Shown here: positions 37,973-42,598 of the stretch, one piece after another | How positions within the stretch are numbered: the stretch's first letter is position 1 | How the letters are laid out: every line of letters begins with the position of its first letter | Virus record (IMG/VR): IMGVR_UViG_3300020121_000208 | Location: 1 to 42,598 of that record | Reading direction: 5' to 3' (one strand) | Origin: a virus | DNA length: 42,598 bases | Position numbers and translations under genes: made by a program | The notes under the pieces: model-generated | The model's database searches: none | Seen by the model: only the letters and a program-made list of their open reading frames with translations | Told to the model about the DNA's origin: nothing

Positions 37973-38226
37973 GAGCGGCGATCCTGGCGCAGGTGCTCGC
38001 GGTAGGTCTTCTCACTGAGACCGACAAAGTCCGCGAGGATAATGATCGAGATGATGTCGACGAGCTGCTGCTGGGCGGCCTCGACGGTATCAGCGGTGAC
38101 CTGGCGGCGGCGCCCGTCAGGGGTGAACAGATAGCCGCGGATACGGCCGTTCTTGAGTCGGGTGTACCTGACGGCGCGAGCCCAGCCGGGCGAGTAGTTC
38201 GACGTGGCGTCGGGTAGACTGGTCAT
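37969..38226 (-). CDS. Small protein coupled to the integrase (85 residues)
   Basis: ATG 38226 with AGGAG 14 bases before it; its TGA overlaps the integrase ATG. The first half contains a beta region (RAVRYTRLKNGRIRGYLFTP, with DGRRRQVTADTVE), similar to an arm-binding or AP2-like fold. The second half is helical (QQQLVDIISIIILADFVGLS). It may be a recombination accessory or a small regulator. A hairpin in its leader may limit its expression and that of the integrase. Confidence 0.66.
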   Translation of the reverse strand: MTSLPDATSNYSPGWARAVRYTRLKNGRIRGYLFTPDGRRRQVTADTVEAAQQQLVDIISIIILADFVGLSEKTYREHLRQDRRS

Positions 38227-38260
38227 GACAGATCGAAGACTCCTTTCGGTTTGTCGCTAT

Positions 38261-38295
38261 AGCCCCGTCCCGGTGTCTTGCCCGTGGACGGGGCT
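38261..38295 (-). promoter_or_regulatory. Ten-pair leader hairpin before the integrase pair
   Basis: AGCCCCGTCC (38261-38270) pairs perfectly with GGACGGGGCT (38286-38295) around a 15-base loop. It lies in the 159-base gap between the XRE gene and the 37969-38226 gene. On the minus strand there is no U-run, but on the plus strand CTCATTTTAT follows. It may attenuate integrase transcription or control its translation. Confidence 0.5.
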
Positions 38296-38385
38296 CTCAT
38301 TTTATGGGCTGCTGGGTTGTGTGGCGGTTGTGTGTGCGTGTGTGGGTTGACGCAATCCCGGCCCGATGCATGGCGAGCCGGCTGG

Positions 38386-38739
38386 TCAGTTACTGAGCCG
38401 GCGAAGTTGTTCCAGCTCGTGCTGGAGGGTGGTGAGCTGGTCACGTAGCCCGATCAACTCTGAGTCTGCGGCCGGCTGGTCGACTTCCGTTGAGCGCGTG
38501 GTGCGCCGGCTGGTCGGCTTCTGGTCACCCACCAGCCCCGAGCCCTTCGAGCGCTTCAAGAAGTCGGCTGCCTGGTGGCGTTCGATGGTCTCGAGCGCGA
38601 GCGGCAGCCACGCCGGTACGGGTACCTTGCCTCGTTCCCAGCGGCTGATCGCTTCCAGGTGTAGCCCCAGGAGCTCGCCTAGCTTGGGCTGAGACATGTT
38701 CCAGTGGGCACGCCACGCCTTGAGTTGTGCGCCGGTCAT
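38386..38739 (-). CDS. XRE-family helix-turn-helix regulator (117 residues)
   Basis: ATG 38739 overlaps the preceding stop; a frame open to 38829 is longer but begins with non-coding-like Arg/Pro. Residues 3-45 are an XRE/Cro helix-turn-helix: QLKAWRAHWNMSQPKLGELL, then GLHLEAISRWERGK. A helix ETIERHQAADFLKR follows, then a linker and a C-terminal coiled coil (LRDQLTTLQHELEQLRRL). It likely controls the lysogeny operon; whether it is the repressor is unknown. Three copies of an 11-base repeat lie in or at the edge of this gene. Confidence 0.78.
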   Translation of the reverse strand: MTGAQLKAWRAHWNMSQPKLGELLGLHLEAISRWERGKVPVPAWLPLALETIERHQAADFLKRSKGSGLVGDQKPTSRRTTRSTEVDQPAADSELIGLRDQLTTLQHELEQLRRLSN

Positions 38740-38915
38740 AGCTGGTGTGCCGGCTGGTCGGGTTCCGGTTCGGCCGCGGTCAGGATGTCCTGCCAGAGCT
38801 CGTCGAGTCGTTCGGAATGCTCTACCCACGGGGCGCCCAATAGCCCGTACGCCTCGAGCGCACGGGCATAGGCCAGGACTGCCCGGCGCAGCCGGGCGTA
38901 GCGTTCGTCGGTCAT
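38736..38915 (-). CDS. Small helical protein (59 residues)
   Basis: Below usual ORF length limits, but both ends overlap neighbours exactly: ATG 38915 overlaps the upstream TAA (TAATG), and its TGA overlaps the XRE ATG (ATGA). The protein is helical (RYARLRRAVLAYARALEAYG, then SERLDELWQDILTAAEP) with a polar tail. No family recognised. Its end contains the repeated 11-base sequence. Confidence 0.62.
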   Translation of the reverse strand: MTDERYARLRRAVLAYARALEAYGLLGAPWVEHSERLDELWQDILTAAEPEPDQPAHQL

Positions 38916-39127
38916 TAGAGGATTGCGTCCTGAGCGAATTGGATTGCCCGGTCTAGTCCGGTGCCGCGCGACGTAGTCGCGAAGTGAATGGAGTCGAGTA
39001 GGTCGTGCTGCGAGGACATCGTGACAATGGCAGTAATGCCGCCGTCATAAGACTGGACTGCGGCATAGAGGCCGCCATCGATGGCTGCGAGAGCGTACAT
39101 AGTGCGCCCAGCGGTTGAGGTGATCAT
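38915..39127 (-). CDS. Small protein (70 residues)
   Basis: ATG 39127 is the best start (MITSTAGRTMYALAAIDGGL); the longer frame to 39322 overlaps the Gp88-family gene. It is a small alpha/beta protein with repeated Gly turns (YDGGITAIVTMSSQHDLLDS) and a helical end (GLDRAIQFAQDAIL). No family recognised. Its TAA overlaps the next ATG. Confidence 0.62.
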   Translation of the reverse strand: MITSTAGRTMYALAAIDGGLYAAVQSYDGGITAIVTMSSQHDLLDSIHFATTSRGTGLDRAIQFAQDAIL

Positions 39128-39164
39128 GGTGTCTTGCTTCCTATGGTTTGAGTAAGCCGGGCGC

Positions 39165-39872
39165 TCAGTGCGCCCGGTAGCTAATCGCGGTAGCCGGCTG
39201 GTCCCAACACGCCCGGCAGCTCTGGCACTCATTGTTCTGCCGGCTGGCCGGGCACGTGAACGAGCCGTCATCTGCAGCGGTGCTCCCGGCAGCCAATCCC
39301 GGAATCCGTGGAGCCGGCGCATTCATCATCAATGCACTCGGCCGGACGGTCACGTTGTCTTCACTCGACAGTGCCAGTAGCGCCAATTCCCACCCCATTT
39401 TGACAACGGGGCTGATCTTGGTCATCGTGAGCGGCCGCCAGCTACGGGTCGGAAACCAGAAGCGAACGTCCGGTAGCTGCTGAACAATGCGGACCCATGC
39501 CCACGTGTACGCCGGACTGAATAGATCGCCAGAGTCGTGCACCCGGAAGTACTTCTGGCCTTTTTGCCGGTTGGTCGACTTCCGGATCACCATAACCATA
39601 AGACTGATAAACGCTTCCGTCCCGGCGTCGCTCTTGAGACACTCACGTACCCACGTGAACCGTGCTTCCTGAGCCTTGATCACTCCGGGGTACTGCGTAT
39701 AGCTACCCTTTTTGGCGTAGCAGTGATCGCAGATTGAACCTTCACCGTAGACCGCGAACGGGCATGCTGCCCCGGCCGGGAGTCCCCAGCTAGCACTGGG
39801 CATCTTCCGTGTTTCAGTCAGTAGCAGCGAGGTCGTGCCGGGCACGTACATTTTGGGGATGTAGTGGCGCAT
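39165..39872 (-). CDS. Gp88-family phage protein (235 residues)
   Basis: Matches the phage gene-product-88 family: KMPSASWGLPAGAACPF followed by SICDHCYAKKGSYTQYPGVI, then FRVHDSGDLFSPAYTWAWVR and FWFPTRSWR. The C-terminus has a Cys set (CPASRQNNECQSCRACW). The conserved Cys residues suggest an iron-sulfur or zinc centre. Biochemical role is unknown. ATG 39872 overlaps the preceding stop. It is the largest gene of this leftward operon apart from the integrase. Confidence 0.82.
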   Translation of the reverse strand: MRHYIPKMYVPGTTSLLLTETRKMPSASWGLPAGAACPFAVYGEGSICDHCYAKKGSYTQYPGVIKAQEARFTWVRECLKSDAGTEAFISLMVMVIRKSTNRQKGQKYFRVHDSGDLFSPAYTWAWVRIVQQLPDVRFWFPTRSWRPLTMTKISPVVKMGWELALLALSSEDNVTVRPSALMMNAPAPRIPGLAAGSTAADDGSFTCPASRQNNECQSCRACWDQPATAISYRAH

Positions 39873-40102
39873 CAGTTGACTCCGTCGAGCGACACCGGGC
39901 GAGGTGTCTCATATGGCAGGACTTCCTGCAGGGTTGCGTCGGGGTAGTCGCTCACCTCTGGGCCGGCTGACTCCGGGATCTCGCCGAACCGAACGTTCAC
40001 GTCGGCGAGGTGACAACGGAGCAATTCCAGAATGACGCGTGCTTCGTCGTCAGAGTCGGCCGCGAAAACGACCGGGACGGTGATGTGTGCAACGTAGGCC
40101 AT
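39872..40102 (-). CDS. Small alpha/beta protein (76 residues)
   Basis: ATG 40102 overlaps the upstream TAA; the TGA overlaps the Gp88-family ATG. A ferredoxin-like pattern is visible: strand AHITVPVVFAADSDDEARVI, helix and strand NVRFGEIPES, then a Pro-rich acidic end. No family recognised. Confidence 0.62.
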   Translation of the reverse strand: MAYVAHITVPVVFAADSDDEARVILELLRCHLADVNVRFGEIPESAGPEVSDYPDATLQEVLPYETPRPVSLDGVN

Positions 40103-40332
40103 TAGAGATCCTCGATCATGCGCACGATAGCCTCGTGTGCCGCTTCGAGCGTCAGTGCGCCAAACTCGTCTGAATCACCCCATTCGCCATTCGAGTCATT
40201 TGCCCACAACCAGCTACGGCAGGACTCAAGGTTGCGAATGTCGAGGTCGGCAAACATGCCGTAGAACCGGTAGCCGGTCCGTTCGTGTGTTGCGTCAATC
40301 GCAGTGGCGACTGACTGAGTGCTGTCTTGCAT
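40102..40332 (-). CDS. First gene of the leftward lysogeny operon (76 residues)
   Basis: ATG 40332 is chosen because it lies seven bases after a -10 hexamer with a matching -35, giving a nearly leaderless mRNA; TTG 40368 would lie inside the -35. The protein starts MQDSTQSVATAIDATHERTG, has a Trp/Asp-rich centre (RSWLWANDSNGEWGDSDEFG) and a C-terminal helix (EAAHEAIVRMIED). No family is recognised. Confidence 0.6.
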   Translation of the reverse strand: MQDSTQSVATAIDATHERTGYRFYGMFADLDIRNLESCRSWLWANDSNGEWGDSDEFGALTLEAAHEAIVRMIEDL

Positions 40333-40339
40333 GCCGTGT

Positions 40340-40368
40340 ACTATGCACGATGGATCAGGTATCGTCAA
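40340..40368 (-). promoter_or_regulatory. Leftward operon promoter with short leader
   Basis: On the minus strand TTGACG (40363-40368), a 17-base spacer and CATAGT (40340-40345) form a sigma-70-type promoter. The -10 ends seven bases before ATG 40332. The -35 sits in an inverted repeat GTCAAC-GTTTT-GTTGAC (40364-40380), a likely operator. Confidence 0.55.
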
Positions 40369-40386
40369 CGTTTTGTTGACATGGTG

Positions 40387-40419
40387 CTGTATTGATCTTC
40401 GTCACAAAGATCAATACAG
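40387..40419. promoter_or_regulatory. Thirteen-base perfect inverted repeat between operons
   Basis: CTGTATTGATCTT (40387-40399) and AAGATCAATACAG (40407-40419) are exact inverted copies around CGTCACA. The element lies between the leftward promoter and terS. A/T content is higher than nearby DNA. An operator for the lysogeny/late switch is likely; a terminator is less likely without U-runs. Confidence 0.6.
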
Positions 40420-40425
40420 ACCTGG

Positions 40426-40471
40426 ACTCTCTCTACTCTCTCTCACACTCTCGTAAGTAAGTAAGTAAGTA
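40426..40471. repeat. Pyrimidine tract and (GTAA)4 simple repeat
   Basis: A CT-rich tract (about 40426-40452) is followed by four copies of GTAA (40453-40468). It is non-coding and lies between the inverted repeat and the terS promoter. Such low-complexity DNA may be bent or easily melted. Confidence 0.5.
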
Positions 40472-40501
40472 TGTTCTATCCCTCATAGTGGGATATCTCT
40501 C

Positions 40502-40531
40502 TTTACAAGGCTGGTCCCGACCGGCTATCAG
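40502..40531 (+). promoter_or_regulatory. Candidate late-operon promoter before terS
   Basis: TTTACA (40502-40507), an 18-base spacer and TATCAG (40526-40531) give a fair sigma-70-type promoter. Predicted start lies about five bases before ATG 40543, so the terS transcript would have almost no leader, matching the lack of a ribosome-binding site. Confidence 0.4.
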
Positions 40532-40542
40532 TCGCGTCAGTC

Positions 40543-41139
40543 ATGCCTTGCGCTGTGTGCATACACTCCAACGCTCACTCGATCAATGAAGCGCTCACAC
40601 AGCGCACACAACCTGTCACGACCCTTGCCACACAGCACGAGCTCTCCCGTGACGCGCTCAACTGGCATAGACGTAAGCATCTAGAGTCCCTCGCCCCGCC
40701 TACCGTCTCTCGCATCCGAGCCTCGACAGCTGGTGTCCGGGGTGTCACCGGGTCACTAGATCGTGCGCGAGAACGATTCCTCCGGTGGTACGCGCAGTCT
40801 GGCAACGTTACCTACGCTGCAAAACGTGCTGGTGTGCCTCGTAACACCATTTACGAATGGCAAGAGGCATCTGATCAGTTTGCTGCAGCGTTCCGTGAGG
40901 CGGATCTTAAGGCTACGGAAGTCCTCGAACGCGAAGCTTGGAGACGAGCGAACGAGGGAGTAGCTGAACCGGTCTATCAACACGGAAAGCTCGTCGGAAC
41001 GATTCAGCGCTACTCGGACAACCTGTTGATGTTCCTACTCCGGGCCAGAGCTCCGGAGCGGTACCGGGACCGGGTCGACGTGAGCGTTGCACCCATTATC
41101 AAGTCCGTCTCCGGATTCGACCCGGCCGACGTGGTCTGA
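40543..41139 (+). CDS. terS: Terminase small subunit (198 residues)
   Basis: DNA-recognition subunit of the packaging terminase. The N-terminus holds CAVCIHSNAHSINEAL and a helix-turn-helix-like LATQHELSRDALNWHRRKHL. A second helix-turn-helix follows (GNVTYAAKRAGVPRNTIYEW), and the C-terminal region has the small-terminase signature NLLMFLLRARAPERYRDR near residues 165-182. ATG 40543 is the start. It is the first gene of the rightward late operon, about 260 bases before terL. Codons are mixed, unlike the G-ending bias of terL. Confidence 0.86.
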   Translation: MPCAVCIHSNAHSINEALTQRTQPVTTLATQHELSRDALNWHRRKHLESLAPPTVSRIRASTAGVRGVTGSLDRARERFLRWYAQSGNVTYAAKRAGVPRNTIYEWQEASDQFAAAFREADLKATEVLEREAWRRANEGVAEPVYQHGKLVGTIQRYSDNLLMFLLRARAPERYRDRVDVSVAPIIKSVSGFDPADVV

Positions 41140-41396
41140 CCCATGCCTGACTGCAGTAGTGACTGCAGTAGCGTGCTGCAGGCAGGCATTCTGAGATCAA
41201 ACCTAGAGGCTAGCCTCTTCCTTGCTACGGTAGCGCGACAGCTCGCGCGGCCGCGTCAAGGAACGCGCGCGTCACCTGGTAGTGGGATAGTCCGTAGGAC
41301 TACCCCACGGGTACCACATGGCCCCCGCGGCTGGTCGCCCCCATATAGCTATACCCGACGATGTGAAAAATTCTATTTCACTGTAGAGCCAGGGTG
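41140..41396. other. Structured gap between small and large terminase genes
   Basis: A 257-base stretch with no good gene; the 84-codon frame at 41143-41397 is Arg/Pro/Ser-rich and unlikely. It contains ACTGCAG repeats (41151-41170) and a hairpin with stems GTGGG/CCCAC and TAGTCC/GGACTA (41282-41308), flanked by GGTA/TACC. GTGAAA/TTTCAC (about 41362-41380) forms another short hairpin. A packaging site (pac or cos) or translation control of terL are possible. Confidence 0.4.
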
Positions 41397-42598
41397 ATGG
41401 CGCGGACGCAGGTGAGGCGGAAGGTTCAGGTTGATCGGGTTGAGACGGCGAAGAAGAAGGACGGGGAAAGGCCGTACGAACCGTGGGGGGCGTGTCGCGA
41501 GGTGATGGGGTATCGGGGGCGGGAGGTATTGCTGGCTGGGCCGGCGGGGACGGGGAAGTCGAGGGCGGCGCTGGAGAAGGTAAATCTGGTAGCGCTGCAG
41601 GTACCGGTACGTGCGGCGATGGTCAGGAAGGTGAGGAAGTCACTGACGCAGGCGGCGATGGTGACGTTTGAGACGAAGGTATTACCGGAGCCGAGCGGGG
41701 TGAGGTTCTGGACGGAGGACCAGGAGTATCGGTATTCGAGTGGGGCGACGGTAGCGGTGTGTGGGTTGGACGATCCAGAGAAGATCAAGTCGACGGAGTT
41801 TGACTTGATTTACGTCCAGGAAGCGACAGAGCTTGACCAGTTGGACTGGGAGTTACTGGTGTCGCGTTTGCGGAACGGCGTGTTGTCTTATCAACAGCTC
41901 ATTGCGGATTGTAACCCGGCGGACCCGTACCACTGGCTCAAGCGACGGTGTGACGCTGGTCAGTGCAAGTTGCTTGACACACAGCACCAGGACAACCCGG
42001 TGTTGTACGACCATAGACGAAGTGAGTGGACGGAGTTTGGGCGAACCTATCTCGAGACGCTGGATACGTTGAGTGGGTACACGTATCAGCGGTTGAGGTT
42101 AGGGGTGTGGTGTGCCGCGGACGGGATGTTTTTCACGGAGTGGGATCCGAACGTGCACGTGGTGCCGGAGTTCGAGATTCCTGCTGAGTGGGCGCGCTGG
42201 GTATGTGTGGATTATGGGTATGCGGCTCCGTTCTGCGCGTTGTGGATTGCGCGGGATCCGGAGACGCGGGTGATGTACGTGTATCGGGAGCGGTACGCGA
42301 GTGGGTTACGGGACGAGGAGCAGGCGGATTTGATACGGGAGTGCAGTGAGGGGGAGCGGATACTGCAGTTTGTGTTGGATCCGTCGATGTTCAATGCGCG
42401 GTCGGAGGCGATGCGGCCGAGTATTGCGACGGTGTATGCCGAGCGCGGGGTAGGGCCGCTGCAGGTAGGGATGAACGCGCGGCGGACGGGGTGGGCGGTA
42501 GTGAGACGGGCGTTGGCGGTCGGGGAGGGTGGGCCGAGGTTGAAGGTGCTGCGGGGGATGGCTCCGAATTTAGAGCGGACGATCCCGGCGATGGTGCA
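41397..42598 (+). CDS. terL: Terminase large subunit (start; continues at 26-170 across the junction)
   Basis: ATPase-nuclease motor that cuts and packages phage DNA. ATG 41397 starts a frame with no stop before the window end. The Walker A is GPAGTGKS (residues 48-55) and the Walker B with catalytic Glu is DLIYVQEATEL (Glu142). The nuclease begins near WVCVDYGYAAP with its first Asp, and continues with LDPSMFNARS. The last part of the domain lies at 3-170. The total is 448 residues, normal for the family. Third codon positions are strongly G-rich compared with terS upstream. Confidence 0.95.
   Translation, partial: MARTQVRRKVQVDRVETAKKKDGERPYEPWGACREVMGYRGREVLLAGPAGTGKSRAALEKVNLVALQVPVRAAMVRKVRKSLTQAAMVTFETKVLPEPSGVRFWTEDQEYRYSSGATVAVCGLDDPEKIKSTEFDLIYVQEATELDQLDWELLVSRLRNGVLSYQQLIADCNPADPYHWLKRRCDAGQCKLLDTQHQDNPVLYDHRRSEWTEFGRTYLETLDTLSGYTYQRLRLGVWCAADGMFFTEWDPNVHVVPEFEIPAEWARWVCVDYGYAAPFCALWIARDPETRVMYVYRERYASGLRDEEQADLIRECSEGERILQFVLDPSMFNARSEAMRPSIATVYAERGVGPLQVGMNARRTGWAVVRRALAVGEGGPRLKVLRGMAPNLERTIPAMV
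42574..42598. repeat. Right copy of the 25-base terminal overlap
   Basis: Identical to bases 1-25. Removing one copy closes the circle and keeps the terL frame intact. Confidence 0.9.

Noticed and set aside
40375-40405. Rightward promoter from TTGACA at 40376
   Set aside because: No -10 hexamer at suitable distance; the sequence is better explained by the inverted repeat overlapping the leftward promoter.
40453-40468. (GTAA)4 as a CRISPR or iteron array
   Set aside because: Only four perfect tetranucleotide units without spacers; a simple repeat.
41143-41397. 84-codon gene between terS and terL
   Set aside because: Arg/Pro/Ser-rich composition, starts in repeats, and lies over strong hairpins; not protein-like.

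Overview
The window is a complete circular genome of a tailed, apparently temperate bacteriophage (or an excised prophage). The last 25 bases (42574-42598) repeat the first 25, and the large terminase gene runs off the right end and finishes at the left end, giving a unit length of about 42,573 bp. Base composition is GC-rich and many genes start within ATGA or GTGA overlaps. Several promoters lie so close to start codons that leaderless or near-leaderless transcripts are likely. This fits a high-GC bacterial host (Actinomycetota or Chloroflexota are plausible), but the host cannot be named from the sequence. I see no intact tRNA, rRNA, CRISPR array or insertion sequence.

Rightward late module (40.5 kb through the junction to 24.3 kb): small terminase, large terminase, two small ORFs, portal, Pro/Gln-rich head-interior proteins, a very large ejection-type protein carrying a lytic transglycosylase and a C39-like domain, scaffold, HK97-type major capsid protein, connector-like proteins, a collagen-like tail fibre, an HExxH protein, a large tail protein, a second fibre, and a lysis-like cluster. 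No tape measure or tail-tube gene is recognisable, so a podovirus-like particle is the best guess. Two leftward loci (2.7-3.8 kb and 11.0-11.2 kb) interrupt this module like morons, each with its own palindromic promoter region.

Leftward early cluster (28.6 to 25.1 kb): nine or ten small genes, including zinc-binding proteins, a coiled-coil protein, a possible ribbon-helix-helix protein and a SLOG-fold protein. A short sequence recurs at the gene junctions. Rightward early/replication module (29.0 to 35.1 kb): ribbon-helix-helix-like regulator, secreted transglycosylase, RusA resolvase, Gp157-family protein, an SSB-like protein, a primase-helicase fusion, zinc proteins and an excisionase-like HTH protein. 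Integration region (35.1 to 40.4 kb): divergent promoter region, a 3' tRNA half (probable attP) followed by a strong terminator, a PAPS-reductase-family protein, a leftward tyrosine integrase, an XRE regulator and a Gp88-family protein. An 11-base sequence is repeated on one strand through this last operon.

The most unusual signals concern decoding. Two virion genes have an in-frame TAG in the middle of apparently continuous protein. The capsid gene lacks any normal start codon and seems to use ATC behind a ribosome-binding site held in a hairpin. A lysis-region gene is split at TTT-TGA-C, the same type of site as the release factor 2 frameshift. Each could be true recoding or a sequence error, and each can be tested.
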